Of a stretch of DNA of 64,000 nt, positions 1 through 8,862 are shown piece after piece. Source of the stretch: Amycolatopsis australiensis (lineage in GTDB: Bacteria; Actinomycetota; Actinomycetes; Mycobacteriales; Pseudonocardiaceae). Below the pieces are notes generated by a model. The model worked only from the letters and a program-made list of their open reading frames with translations, had not been told where the DNA came from and made no database searches. The DNA lies in NCBI RefSeq assembly GCF_900119165.1, contig NZ_FPJG01000006.1, positions 2,852,001-2,916,000 of the forward strand, read 5' to 3'. Each line of letters starts with the position of its first letter. The stretch's first letter is position 1. Made by a program: the position numbers and the translations under genes.

Positions 1-548
1 GGCACTTCAACGCCGGCCAGCCGCTCGCCGACGACATGGACCCGGAGGACCTCTTCCGGCCCGCGGTCAAGATCGACGTCCGGGCGAAGGCCGCGGCCGA
101 CCCCGACTACGGCGTGACCATCGACGACCTCAAGGCGTGGGAACGACGGCACGGAAGAATCCCGGACGAGTCCGTGGTCGTGCTCTGGACGGGCTGGGAC
201 GCCAAGTGGGGCACGCCGGCCTACCCGAACACCGGCGCCGACGGCGTGCTGCACCAGCCGGGCTTCTCGATCCCCGCGGTGCGGTGGCTGATCGACACGG
301 GACGCCTGGGCCGCCGCGGCGGCACGGGCACCGACACGTTCAGCCCCGACGTCGGCACCGACGAGACGTACACCGTGTCGAAGCTGGTGTACCAGCGCCA
401 CCGGATCAGCCTGGAGATCCTGGCGAACCTGAAGGCGCTGCCGACGACCGGCGCATGGGTCCTCGCCGGCGGCCCGATCAACCGCCGGGGAGCAGGCTCG
501 ACCGCGACGATCTTCGGCGTGCTGCCGCCCGGGGTGACGGCGGACTGA
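1..548 (+). CDS. Cyclase family protein (kynurenine formamidase-like), C-terminal part
   Basis: The gene enters from the left edge, and the reading frame is already open at base 3. The first visible residues, HFNAGQPL, look like part of the histidine/aspartate metal-binding signature of the cyclase family (Pfam Cyclase, which includes KynB-type arylformamidases). About 181 residues remain. VVLWTGWDAKW and a GF(S/A)IPAVRWLID-type stretch fit the family's conserved centre, and the C-terminus (AWVLAGGPIN) is typical. Such enzymes are Mn/Zn-dependent hydrolases of amide or lactone bonds. The substrate cannot be told from this fragment, and the N-terminal metal-binding half lies outside the window. 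The gene converges on the GGDEF-EAL gene, with an inverted repeat between them. Confidence 0.8.
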   Translation, partial: HFNAGQPLADDMDPEDLFRPAVKIDVRAKAAADPDYGVTIDDLKAWERRHGRIPDESVVVLWTGWDAKWGTPAYPNTGADGVLHQPGFSIPAVRWLIDTGRLGRRGGTGTDTFSPDVGTDETYTVSKLVYQRHRISLEILANLKALPTTGAWVLAGGPINRRGAGSTATIFGVLPPGVTAD

Positions 549-551
549 GCC

Positions 552-599
552 GGTCGTGAGTGAGAAACAGGGCCAGAACACTGTTTCTCACTCACGGCC
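552..599. terminator. Inverted repeat between convergent genes (REP-like copy 1)
   Basis: A perfect 15-bp inverted repeat, GTGAGTGAGAAACAG (556-570) and CTGTTTCTCACTCAC (581-595), encloses a 10-nt loop. The flanking bases extend the stem to about 552-599. It lies between the stop codons of two convergent genes and probably acts as a bidirectional terminator. Two related copies occur at 16035-16080 and 38531-38570. Confidence 0.7.
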
Positions 600-610
600 A
601 CCCGGGCGTG

Positions 611-2911
611 CTAACCCGCCGGGATCGTCGACAGCCGCAGGGCGGGCAACGGCGCCGGACGCCCGAACCGATACCCCTGCGCGGACGTGCAACCCGCCCG
701 CGTGACCAGCTCCGCCTGCTCCGCCGTCTCGATCCCCTCGGCGACCACCGCCAGGTCGAGGTCCGCGCACAACCCCACCAACGAGCGGCACAGCGCCGCG
801 TCCCGTTCCGGCTGGATGCCCGTCGTCAGGGCGCGGTCCAGCTTGAGCAGGTCGACCGGGAGCGCGTGCAGCACCGTCAGTGAGCTGTAGCCCGCGCCGA
901 AGTCGTCGAGTGCCACCCGGACGCCCAGTTCCTGCAGCCGGCGGATCGCCGCCGCGCCCGCCGTCAGGTCCGGGACCGGGACCGTCTCCGTGATCTCCAC
1001 GACGAGCCGGGACGCCGGCAGCCCGTACCGGTCCAGTGCCGCCGCGACGCTCCGCTCCAGCGTGGCCGCGCCGAGGCGGCTCGCGCAGACGTTCACGTGC
1101 ACCGTCAGGTCCAGGCCCGCCGCCGTGATCTCCCGGCACGCCAGGTCCAGCACCAGCGCGTCCAGCTCCGCGCCGAGACCCGCCCCTTCGGCCGCGCGGA
1201 CGAAGGTCTCCGGCGAGACCGCCGTGCCGTCCCGCGTCGTCCAGCGGGCCAGCGCCTCCAGCGCCACCGGGGCCTCGTCGGCCAGCCGGACGATCGGCTG
1301 GAACACCAGGCCGAACCCCTCCGGGATGCCGCCGGCCGCGCGGCGCAGCGCCGTCGGGAAGTCGGGCGGGCCGTCCTGCGACGGCTGGTACACCACCGTC
1401 GTGTCCTTGCCCAGCCGCTTGCCCGCGTACATCGACGAGTCCGCGCGGCCCAGCAGCACGTCCGCGGTGACCAGCGGCTCGGCCGGGTCCGGCACCACCA
1501 GGCCCATGCTCGCGCGGACCGACACGAGCGTCCCGTGCACCGCGAACGGCCGCCGCAGCGCGCCCTGGATCCGGTCGGCGACCGCCTGCGGGGCCTCCGG
1601 CTCGCCTTCCAGCAGGATCGCGAACTCGTCGCCGCCGAGCCGCGCGACGGTGTCGGTCGAGCGGACGCAGCTCAGCAGCCGCTGGGCGACCGCGTGCAGC
1701 AGGACGTCGCCGCCCGCGTGCCCGAACCGGTCGTTGACCTCCTTGAAGTCGTCGAGGTCGACGAAGATCAGCACCAGCGGCGCCTCGACGGCTTCGACGG
1801 CCCGGTCCAGCCGGTCGGCGAACAGCGCGCGGTTGGCCAGCCCGGTCAGCGGGTCGTGGTAGGCCTGGTGGGTCAGCTGCTGCTGGCCCTCGTACACCCG
1901 GCGCAGCAGCAACCTGTTGTCCAGCAGCGAAAGCAGCTGCCGGGCCAGCACGAGGAACACGACGAGCACGCCGACGAACACCTCGACGCCGTCCGGTCCG
2001 GCACCCGCCAGCAGTTGCACGGTGATCAGCAGCGCCACGGCGGTGACCGGGACGTACGGCAGCGCCAGCTGCCACCAGTCGACGCCGCCCGGCTGGCCCG
2101 CGTCGTCGCGGCGCCGCGCGTTCGGCGTCACCAGCAGGGCGAACGCGATGAACAGCGGCCCGAGGACGAACCCGCCGTCCGACCACGGCTTCATGCTCTC
2201 GGCGCCGATGCTGACGAGGTAGGCGAACACGCTGTCGGAGCAGGCGAGCGCCACGATCCCGACGGCGGCCAGCAGCAGGTTCGCCCGGTAGGGCCGGTCC
2301 ACCCGGTCGAACACGACCAGCAGCACCGCGACGACCACGATCACCAGGTCCGACAGCGGGTAGGCGATGGCGACGGCCCAGGTGAGCGCGTCCGGCGCGG
2401 TGGCCCTGACCAGCTGCCCGAGCGCCGCGGTCCAGGTCAGGATGAACAGCGAGCCGGTGACGACCAGGCCGTCGAGCACGACCGCGACGCCGAAGTGCGC
2501 GGTCCACTGGGCGGGCTGCCAGCGTTCGCGGTCCGGGCGGACCCGCGCCCGCGCCAGGACGATCAGCGCGGCGAGGGCGAACACCGGGAAGCTCAGGTAG
2601 CCGACGTCGGCCGGCGACGGCGACGGCAGCCCGCGCCCGTCGACCAGCTGGTACCAGGACCAGACGCACTGGCCGAGCGACCAGCCGGCCATGCCGGTCG
2701 CGACCAGCACCCGCCACCAGCGCTGGTGCCCGCGGACCCGGCGGGCGACCAGGACACCGCAGACGACCGCGCCGACGCCGGCGCTCAGCTGCATCGCGTC
2801 GTCGACCCACTGCGCGAGGGTGTCGCCCCACGGGGCGAAACCGTTCACCACGACCAGGGCCACGGTGACGACCACGAGCAGGATCGCCACCGGGTACCGC
2901 CGCACTGTCAT
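611..2911 (-). CDS. Membrane-anchored GGDEF-EAL protein (c-di-GMP synthesis/breakdown)
   Basis: This 766-residue protein begins with about nine predicted membrane helices spread over residues 5-330, an integral-membrane sensor region. A GGDEF domain follows with an intact RLGGDEFAIL signature near residue 425, and then an EAL domain with LEALARW near 550, EITETVP and a DDFGAGYSSL loop. Both catalytic signatures look complete, so it could make and degrade cyclic di-GMP at the membrane. In actinomycetes this second messenger controls development. Which activity dominates, and the input signal, cannot be read from the sequence. It is a single gene whose ATG start sits 84 bp from the stop of the upstream permease gene; no partner gene is attached. 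Confidence 0.9.
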   Translation of the reverse strand: MTVRRYPVAILLVVVTVALVVVNGFAPWGDTLAQWVDDAMQLSAGVGAVVCGVLVARRVRGHQRWWRVLVATGMAGWSLGQCVWSWYQLVDGRGLPSPSPADVGYLSFPVFALAALIVLARARVRPDRERWQPAQWTAHFGVAVVLDGLVVTGSLFILTWTAALGQLVRATAPDALTWAVAIAYPLSDLVIVVVAVLLVVFDRVDRPYRANLLLAAVGIVALACSDSVFAYLVSIGAESMKPWSDGGFVLGPLFIAFALLVTPNARRRDDAGQPGGVDWWQLALPYVPVTAVALLITVQLLAGAGPDGVEVFVGVLVVFLVLARQLLSLLDNRLLLRRVYEGQQQLTHQAYHDPLTGLANRALFADRLDRAVEAVEAPLVLIFVDLDDFKEVNDRFGHAGGDVLLHAVAQRLLSCVRSTDTVARLGGDEFAILLEGEPEAPQAVADRIQGALRRPFAVHGTLVSVRASMGLVVPDPAEPLVTADVLLGRADSSMYAGKRLGKDTTVVYQPSQDGPPDFPTALRRAAGGIPEGFGLVFQPIVRLADEAPVALEALARWTTRDGTAVSPETFVRAAEGAGLGAELDALVLDLACREITAAGLDLTVHVNVCASRLGAATLERSVAAALDRYGLPASRLVVEITETVPVPDLTAGAAAIRRLQELGVRVALDDFGAGYSSLTVLHALPVDLLKLDRALTTGIQPERDAALCRSLVGLCADLDLAVVAEGIETAEQAELVTRAGCTSAQGYRFGRPAPLPALRLSTIPAG

Positions 2912-2995
2912 GGCACCTCACGTGGGTCACCCGCCGGTCGGACCGGGAAACACTACACCGCCCGTGACCGGCCACAAGCGCACCGCACCGGGTGG

Positions 2996-3817
2996 TCAGG
3001 CGATGTCACGCCGATGCAGCAGCCGGCCGCCGAGCAGGCCGAAGGCGACCAGGTACGCGGCCAGCACGACGGCGGCTTGCCCGGAGCCGACGATCCCGTC
3101 GGCCCCCGGCGCGTCCGCCCCGAACGCGGCGGCGAGCGCGCCCGCGTTCGGCCCGGGCAGCGCCTTCTGCAGCTGCGCGACCCAGTCCAGCAGCGGCGCG
3201 GCGACCGACGCCAGCAGGTTCTGCACCGCCAGCAGCCACACCAGCCCGAGCCCGATCGGCAGCGCGACCGAGCGCAGGCCGATCGCCAGCAGCACGCCCA
3301 GCACGCCCCACATCGTCGTCACCAGCCAGCCGGCGCCGAGGCCGAGCACGACGTCCGAGGCCGGCGGCCAGGACTGCGGCTGGTCCTGCAGCGACGCGAC
3401 CACCGCGCCGGCCCCGGCGGCCGCGGCGAACAGCGCGAGCACCACGGCGAGCGCCGCGACCGCGACGGTGACCAGCTTCGCGGCGTACACGGCGAGGCGC
3501 GACGGGTGCTGCACCAGCACCGTCTTCCAGGTGCCGTAGCCGTATTCGCTTCCGGCCACGAGCACGCCGAAGATGAGCGCCAAGGCACCGACGAAGATCG
3601 GCAGACCGCCGAGGGCGCTGCCGACGAACGCGTCCGGCAGCATCGCGCTCAGCCCGCGGCCGGCGCCGGGACCGCCCGACACGGGGGTGCCGCCGAGTGC
3701 CGCGTAGGGGACGACGTAGCCGAAGGTCAGCGTCAGGACGACGGCCACGGCCAGCAGCAGCCAGCTCGCCGGGCGGCGGGACTGCTTGGTCAGCTCGGCT
3801 CGGATGTCACGCAGCAT
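2996..3817 (-). CDS. ABC-2 type transporter permease
   Basis: The 273-residue protein has six or so hydrophobic segments and starts MLRDIRAELTKQSRRPASWLL, a typical opening for ABC-2 permeases whose first helix follows a short basic cytoplasmic stretch. Motifs such as SEYGYGTWKTVLVQ near residue 90 are characteristic of this family. It overlaps the 3' end of the ATP-binding gene by 11 bp, so the two are translated together and form one exporter. The substrate is unknown; drugs, lipids or peptides are the usual possibilities for this class. It is the last gene of a three-gene minus-strand operon. Confidence 0.88.
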   Translation of the reverse strand: MLRDIRAELTKQSRRPASWLLLAVAVVLTLTFGYVVPYAALGGTPVSGGPGAGRGLSAMLPDAFVGSALGGLPIFVGALALIFGVLVAGSEYGYGTWKTVLVQHPSRLAVYAAKLVTVAVAALAVVLALFAAAAGAGAVVASLQDQPQSWPPASDVVLGLGAGWLVTTMWGVLGVLLAIGLRSVALPIGLGLVWLLAVQNLLASVAAPLLDWVAQLQKALPGPNAGALAAAFGADAPGADGIVGSGQAAVVLAAYLVAFGLLGGRLLHRRDIA

Positions 3818-4706
3818 GGCCGGTGCCTCCGGTCAGGGCGAGGAAGGTCTGCTCGAGGTCGGGTTCGTGCCAGCGCAGCTCGGTGACGGTGCACCCGGCG
3901 CCGACCAGCTCGGCGTTGACCCGCCCGGCCTGGCCGGGGTCGACGTCGAGTTCCAGGGCGTTCCCGTCGACGCGGACGCGGCCGGCGCCGTAACGCCGTT
4001 CGAGGTGCTCCCGGGCGCGCTCGACCGGGTCGGGGACGACGCGCAGGGCACCGCCCGCCCGCAGGCCGGCCACGGTGGTCTCGGCGACGAGCCTGCCGTG
4101 GTCGAGCACGCCGACGCGGTCGCAGATCTGCTCGACCTCGGCCAGCAGGTGGCTCGACAGCAGCACCGTGCAGCCGCCGGCGGCGAGATCACGGAGGGTG
4201 ACGCGCATGTCGGCCATGCCCGCCGGGTCGAGGCCGTTGGTCGGCTCGTCGAGGACCACGAGCTCGGGGTCCTTCAGCAGCGCGGCGGCGAGGCCGAGCC
4301 GCTGCTTCATGCCGAGCGAGTACGTCGAATACCGGTCTTTCGCGCGGTCGGCGAGGCTGACGACGTCGAGGACGCCGTCGACGCGAGCGCGCGGCACCCC
4401 GGCGTGGTCGGCGAGGACCCGCAGGTTGGCGCGCCCGGACAGGTACGGGTAGAAGGCCGGGCCTTCGATCAGCGCGCCGACGCGGGCGAGGCTGGCGGGG
4501 CCGGGTCCGGCGCCGAAGAGCCGTACCCGGCCGGACGTCGGCCGGATCAGGCCGAGCAGCATCCGCAGCGTGGTCGTCTTGCCGGCGCCGTTCGGGCCGA
4601 GGAAGCCGTACACCTCACCGGCGAGCACCGACAGGTTCAGGTCCTCGACCGCGGCGGCCGGTCCGTAGCGTTTGGTCAGCGCGGTGGTTTCGACGGGCAG
4701 CGGCAT
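3807..4706 (-). CDS. ABC transporter ATP-binding protein
   Basis: A 299-residue ATPase with Walker A GPNGAGKTT (about residue 38), signature YSLGMKQRLG (about 130), Walker B LVVLDEPTNGLDP (about 150) and the H-loop SSHLL. The C-terminal 90 residues form the small accessory domain found in ABC-2 exporters of the CcmA/drug type. The ATG at 4706 has a strong AAGGAG site. It lies inside the end of the upstream DUF2269-like gene, a 92-bp overlap. Downstream it overlaps the permease gene. It supplies the energy for that permease. Confidence 0.92.
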   Translation of the reverse strand: MPLPVETTALTKRYGPAAAVEDLNLSVLAGEVYGFLGPNGAGKTTTLRMLLGLIRPTSGRVRLFGAGPGPASLARVGALIEGPAFYPYLSGRANLRVLADHAGVPRARVDGVLDVVSLADRAKDRYSTYSLGMKQRLGLAAALLKDPELVVLDEPTNGLDPAGMADMRVTLRDLAAGGCTVLLSSHLLAEVEQICDRVGVLDHGRLVAETTVAGLRAGGALRVVPDPVERAREHLERRYGAGRVRVDGNALELDVDPGQAGRVNAELVGAGCTVTELRWHEPDLEQTFLALTGGTGHAA

Positions 4707-5163
4707 GGGTCTCCTTCCGGATGCGGCCCCACGGCTTGAAGACCGAGAGGACGCTGGCGAACAGCAAGAGGCTCGGGGCGACGACGACGGGGTAGAGCAG
4801 CCCGCGCGCGTCTCCGGTGGCGGCGGCTTCGGCGATGCCGGGCCGCAGCGCGACGAGGATCAGCACCGCCATCAGGAGGTTGACGGCGAGCTTGGCGGCA
4901 ACCCACCAGTAGCGCACGAGCCCGTACCGGCTGCCGAGGCCGAGGACGACACCGGTCCCGAGCGTGAGCACGGCGGCGGTGAGCATCGGCCACACGGCGA
5001 AGAGCGGAAGCGCGTTCAGGCCGGCGGTCCGCACGGCGTCGTCGCCGGAGAGGAGAGCGGTGCAGGCGAGGACGCCGAGGGTCGCGTCGATCCCGATCCA
5101 CGCACCGGCCGAGACGATGTGTGCGACCAGGAACCACTTCCGCGCCCGTGGCTTGAGGGCCAT
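4615..5163 (-). CDS. DUF2269-like small integral membrane protein
   Basis: The ATG at 5163 is chosen because AAAGGAGG sits ideally upstream; a longer frame reaching 5295 lacks such a site and adds a basic, low-complexity leader. The 182-residue product has four membrane helices (about residues 15-35, 50-75, 85-105 and 125-145) with AHIVSAGAWIGIDATLG at the first. This resembles DUF2269 proteins, which have no assigned biochemical role. The last 30 residues are basic and overlap the ATPase start. The gene heads the operon with the ABC exporter, so it may be an accessory or co-regulated membrane protein. Confidence 0.75.
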   Translation of the reverse strand: MALKPRARKWFLVAHIVSAGAWIGIDATLGVLACTALLSGDDAVRTAGLNALPLFAVWPMLTAAVLTLGTGVVLGLGSRYGLVRYWWVAAKLAVNLLMAVLILVALRPGIAEAAATGDARGLLYPVVVAPSLLLFASVLSVFKPWGRIRKETHAAARRNHRADQTLRTGRRGRGPEPVGARR

Positions 5164-5324
5164 GGGGCCTCCTTTCGGATGGCTCCCATGGTGGTGCCGG
5201 GGCAGGCCGCGGTCGTCCGCTCGCGGACGGCTCTTGCGGCTACGCCGGAACACGTACGCGGGTACGGCCGGTGTGTCACGACGTCCGGCTGTCACAGATC
5301 GCCCCCGGCGTTCGTCAGGGCGGT

Positions 5325-6476
5325 GTGACCGATGTTCTCCGTGAACGGCCCCGGGTGATCGGGATCGCCTACCGGCTCCTGGGTTCCCTGAGCGACGCCG
5401 AAGACGTAGTCCAGGAGGCCTACGGCCGGTGGTATGCCCTGCCCGAGCCGCGGCGGGCGGCGATCGAGCGGCCCGGTGCCTGGCTGACCACGGTCGTGAG
5501 CCGCGGCTGCCTCGATCTCCTCGGCTCGGCGCGGGTCCGGCGGGAGCGGTACGTCGGCGAGTGGCTTCCGGAGCCGGTGCCGGGCGAGTTGCCGGCCGAC
5601 CCGGCCGAGCACGTGGCCCTCGACGAGTCCGTCACCATGGCCTTCCTGGTCGTGTGCGAGTCGATGACACCGGCCGAGCGGGTCGCGTTCGTGCTGCACG
5701 ACGTCTTCGGGTACGCGTTCGCCGAGGTCTCGGCCGTGCTGGACCGCACTCCGGCGGCGTGCCGGCAGCTGGCCTCGTCGGCCCGCCGCCGGCTCCGGCC
5801 CGGCCGCCGGCCCGCTCCGGAGCCGAGCGCGTCGGTCGTCCGCGCGTTCAAGATCGCGTGGGAGGCCAAGGACATCCCGGGCCTGATCGGCCTGCTGGAC
5901 CCGTCGGCGGTCGCCGTCGCGGACGGTGGCGGGCGGGTGAGCACCGTGCGCCGGCCGGTCCGGGGCGGGGCGCGGCTGGCGCGGTACGTCGTGGAGCTCA
6001 CCGGCCGGATCCCGGCGATGACCCTGGTGGAACGCACGGTCAACGGGCGTCCCGGGCTGGTCGCGCTGCGCGGCGGCGTGGTCGAGACGGTGCTGGCCTT
6101 CGACGTCGGCGGCGGCGTCGTCCGCCGGATCTGGGCCGTGCGGAACCCCGGCAAGCTCCGTCACTGGCAGGTGGCGGGACACCCGCCGGTGACGGCAGCT
6201 CAGCCCAGCAGCTGGGCCTTCACCTCGGCCTTGAGGACCTTCCCCACCTTGGACCGGGGCAGGTCCGGCCAGACGAGCACCTCCTTGGGCGCCTTGACGC
6301 TGCCGAGCAGTCCCTTGGCGAACTCCCGCAGCTCCGCCGCGGCCACTTCGCGGCCCGCGTGGACCTGCACGACCGCCGTGACCTGCTCGCCCCACTTCGG
6401 GTGCGGCAGCCCCACCACGGCGCAGTCCCGGACGGCCGGGTGGCGCATCAGCGCCTGCTCCACCTCGGCGGAGTAG
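5325..6476 (+). CDS. ECF41/SigJ-type RNA polymerase sigma factor with SnoaL-like tail
   Basis: Region 2 (RVIGIAYRLLGSLSDAEDVVQEAYGRWY) and region 4 (VAFVLHDVFGYAFAEVSAVLDRTPAACRQLASSARRR, broken here only for listing) are intact. A C-terminal SnoaL-like domain follows, as in ECF41 factors, where it modulates activity. GTG 5325 gives the usual VTDVLRERP start; a frame from 5271 adds residues without family support. The recognisable protein ends near NPGKLRHW (about 6170), yet the frame stays open for about 100 more codons, running 277 bp antisense into the ligase gene. That tail may be a real unusual extension or reflect a single-base error near 6180. It diverges from the exporter operon. Confidence 0.8.
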   Translation: MTDVLRERPRVIGIAYRLLGSLSDAEDVVQEAYGRWYALPEPRRAAIERPGAWLTTVVSRGCLDLLGSARVRRERYVGEWLPEPVPGELPADPAEHVALDESVTMAFLVVCESMTPAERVAFVLHDVFGYAFAEVSAVLDRTPAACRQLASSARRRLRPGRRPAPEPSASVVRAFKIAWEAKDIPGLIGLLDPSAVAVADGGGRVSTVRRPVRGGARLARYVVELTGRIPAMTLVERTVNGRPGLVALRGGVVETVLAFDVGGGVVRRIWAVRNPGKLRHWQVAGHPPVTAAQPSSWAFTSALRTFPTLDRGRSGQTSTSLGALTLPSSPLANSRSSAAATSRPAWTCTTAVTCSPHFGCGSPTTAQSRTAGWRISACSTSAE

Positions 6477-7708
6477 ACGTTGAAGCCACCGCTGATGATC
6501 ATGTCCTTGAGACGGTCCACGATGTACAGGTAGCCGTCGGCGTCCAGGTACCCGACGTCCCCGGTGTGGTGCCAGCCGTCGCGCGACACCGCGGCCGTGG
6601 CGGCGGGGTCCCGGTAGTAGCCGGCCATCACCAGCGACCCGCGCACCACGATCTCCCCGCGCGAGCCCGGCGGCTGCCGCCTGCCCGCCTCGTCCACGAT
6701 GGCCACCTGGGTCAACGGCGTCGGCTTGCCCGCCGAAGCGAGCCGGGACTCGGCGAGCGAGCCGTCGGGCCCGAAGTGGTCCGCCGGCGCCAGCGTGGAG
6801 ATCATCATCGGCGCCTCCGACTGCCCGAACAGCTGCCCGAGCACCGGCCCGATGCGCTCGATCGCCTCCTTCAGGCGCGCCGCCGACATCGGTGCCGCGC
6901 CGTACCAGAGGCACTGCAGCGAACCGAGGTCGGCCGTGTCCAGCGCGGCGTTGTCCAGCAGCAGGTAGATCAGCGTCGGTGGCAGGAACGCGTGCGTGAT
7001 CCGGTGCTGCCCGGCCAGCGCGAGGAATTCCGTCAGGTCGGGTGACGGCATCACGACGATCTCGCCGCCGAGCGTCATGACCGGGAAGCACAGCACCCCG
7101 GCCGCGTGGGTCAGCGGTGCGAGTGCCAGGTACCGCGGCCGCCCGTCGAACGGATAGCTCAGCAACGTCAGTGCCGTCATCGTCTCGATGTTGCGGCCGG
7201 TCAGCACCACGCCCTTGGGCCGTCCCGTCGTGCCGCCGGTGCCGGCGATCATCACGACGTCGTCCACCGGCCGGGCTTCCCACGGCGAAGCCTCGCCGAG
7301 CCACGGCCCGAACGAGCCGTCGTCGAGGCAGACCACCGTCTCCAGCCGGGGCAGGTCCGGCCGGATCCGCTCGACGAGCGGCGTGAACGACGACTGGTGG
7401 ATCAGGCACGTGCAGTCGAACAGGTCCAGCAGGTCGCGGTTCTCGCCGGCCGCGTTGCGCGGGTTGACCGGGCACCAGACCGCGCCCGCGCGCGAAATGC
7501 CGAAGACGCACGCGAACGCGACCGGGTCGTTGCCGGACAGGATCGCGACCTTCTCGCCCGGGCGCACGCCGGAGCGGGCCAGCGCCCGGGCGACCCGCCA
7601 GGACAGCTCCTGCACGGCCGCGTAGCTCAGCGAGACGCCGTCCATGGTCAGGCACGGCGCGTCCGGGCCGAGCGACGCGCCCTTGTCGAGGTAGTCGGTC
7701 AGGCGCAT
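6200..7708 (-). CDS. Class I adenylate-forming acyl-CoA ligase (FadD-like)
   Basis: The 502-residue enzyme carries the AMP-binding loop GTGGTTGRPKGV (about residue 160), the FGQSEAP motif (about 300), HHTGDVGYLD with the AMP-ribose aspartate (about 380), the hinge IVDRLKDMIISGG, and the C-terminal catalytic lysine in SKVGKVLK. It should activate a carboxylic acid with ATP and CoA. The acid is unknown; a lipid or ring-degradation product is plausible. ATG 7708 lies 5 bp after the stop of the saccharopine-dehydrogenase-like gene, so it is the third gene of an SDR-reductase-ligase operon whose regulator is probably the divergent TetR at 9809. Confidence 0.9.
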   Translation of the reverse strand: MRLTDYLDKGASLGPDAPCLTMDGVSLSYAAVQELSWRVARALARSGVRPGEKVAILSGNDPVAFACVFGISRAGAVWCPVNPRNAAGENRDLLDLFDCTCLIHQSSFTPLVERIRPDLPRLETVVCLDDGSFGPWLGEASPWEARPVDDVVMIAGTGGTTGRPKGVVLTGRNIETMTALTLLSYPFDGRPRYLALAPLTHAAGVLCFPVMTLGGEIVVMPSPDLTEFLALAGQHRITHAFLPPTLIYLLLDNAALDTADLGSLQCLWYGAAPMSAARLKEAIERIGPVLGQLFGQSEAPMMISTLAPADHFGPDGSLAESRLASAGKPTPLTQVAIVDEAGRRQPPGSRGEIVVRGSLVMAGYYRDPAATAAVSRDGWHHTGDVGYLDADGYLYIVDRLKDMIISGGFNVYSAEVEQALMRHPAVRDCAVVGLPHPKWGEQVTAVVQVHAGREVAAAELREFAKGLLGSVKAPKEVLVWPDLPRSKVGKVLKAEVKAQLLG

Positions 7709-7713
7709 GGCGA

Positions 7714-8835
7714 TCAGGTGTGCACCGTCAGGACCGGCGCCTGCACCAGGCCGAACCCGCGCAGCACGCCCAGCAGCTCGCGGTGCCCGAACGCCTGGCA
7801 CGCCGAGGCGAACCCGGCCCGCCGCGGTGGTTGCTGCAGCAGCGAGTAGGCCGCGTACGCCTGCATCAGGCCCGTCTGCTTGTAGTTGCACGTGCCGTGG
7901 ATGACGCAGTGGGCGCGCCCGGCGGGCCCGGACGCGTGCACCGAGTCCAGTGACGTGTTGACGCGCTGGTTCTCCCGCGGCGGCATCTCGTCGCGCACGG
8001 CCGCGGCCTGCTCGTGCAGCACCTTGAGCTTCTCGGCCTCCGGCAGGCCGTCGACCTGCTCCAGCACGGACTTGACGATCAGCGGCACGCCCTGCATGAG
8101 CGCCTTGTCGAAAACGCCGCCGAGGGCCTTGACGTTCGCCACGCGCGGGTCGCGCCTGAACCACACCGGGTGCGACGTGCCGCCCCACGGAAGCGCCAGC
8201 CCGATCTCGTGCCGGCCCGGCACGGCGACGTCGTAGAGACCGGCGTCGGCGGGCCATTCGGCGTAGGTGTCCTGCTCCAGGTAGTACGCCTTGGACAACG
8301 CGGCGTTGACGAGGATCGTCTGCGTGGAAGCGACGGTGGGGTGGCCCTTCCAGAACACCAGGATGTCCAAAGTGTCCAGTCCCGGGGTTTCGAGGCAGAG
8401 GTTCGCGGCGATCTCGCCGGTCGTGTACATCTGCGCGATGCCCGGCGAGAGCAGCAGGCCGCGCTCGGCCATCCGCGCGCCGTACCGCTCGTCGCAGGTG
8501 ATCAGCCAGTCCTGCTCACCGGTGGTGTCGACGTAGTGCGTGCCGCTGCGGATGCACGCCTCGACGACCTCGTGGCCGTACTCCGCGAACGGCCCGACGG
8601 TGTTGCAGACGACGCTCGCGCCGTCGAACAGCTCGGCCAGCGACTCGGCCTCGTGGCCGACTTCGACGACCTCGTGGTCGACCGTGTCGAGCCCGGGAAC
8701 GTGGTCGAGGGCGGCCTGGACGCGGGCCTTGTCGCGGCCGGCGGCGGTGAACGGGACGTGGTACTCGCGCAGGTATTCGCAGATCAGGCGGCCGGTGTAG
8801 CCGGACGCGCCGTAGACGACGACGGGCTTGGTCAT
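7714..8835 (-). CDS. Saccharopine dehydrogenase-like NAD(P)-binding protein (DUF5938 type)
   Basis: The 373-residue protein opens with MTKPVVVYGASGYTGRL, a Rossmann nucleotide-binding fold with the GASGYTG signature of the saccharopine dehydrogenase/trans-acting enoyl reductase family. CNTVGPFAEYG and HYVDTTGEQDW at about residues 80-110 are also typical. The C-terminal region resembles the actinobacterial DUF5938 group, whose substrate is not established to my knowledge. True saccharopine dehydrogenase activity is unlikely given the operon partners, an SDR and an acyl-CoA ligase, which point to oxidation or reduction of a hydrophobic acid or steroid-like compound. Confidence 0.8.
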   Translation of the reverse strand: MTKPVVVYGASGYTGRLICEYLREYHVPFTAAGRDKARVQAALDHVPGLDTVDHEVVEVGHEAESLAELFDGASVVCNTVGPFAEYGHEVVEACIRSGTHYVDTTGEQDWLITCDERYGARMAERGLLLSPGIAQMYTTGEIAANLCLETPGLDTLDILVFWKGHPTVASTQTILVNAALSKAYYLEQDTYAEWPADAGLYDVAVPGRHEIGLALPWGGTSHPVWFRRDPRVANVKALGGVFDKALMQGVPLIVKSVLEQVDGLPEAEKLKVLHEQAAAVRDEMPPRENQRVNTSLDSVHASGPAGRAHCVIHGTCNYKQTGLMQAYAAYSLLQQPPRRAGFASACQAFGHRELLGVLRGFGLVQAPVLTVHT

Positions 8836-8862
8836 GGTTTCAGCGCCTTTCGGGAGAGGGGG

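Noticed and set aside
588..2975. A 795-codon frame antisense-like to the GGDEF-EAL gene region
   Set aside because: The alternative minus-strand frame at 611-2911 has intact GGDEF and EAL motifs, while this one reads as Arg/Gly/Pro repeats.
7106..7849. Plus-strand genes inside the acyl-CoA ligase region
   Set aside because: The translations are basic low-complexity strings, and the minus strand carries the clear AMP-binding and saccharopine-dehydrogenase-like motifs.
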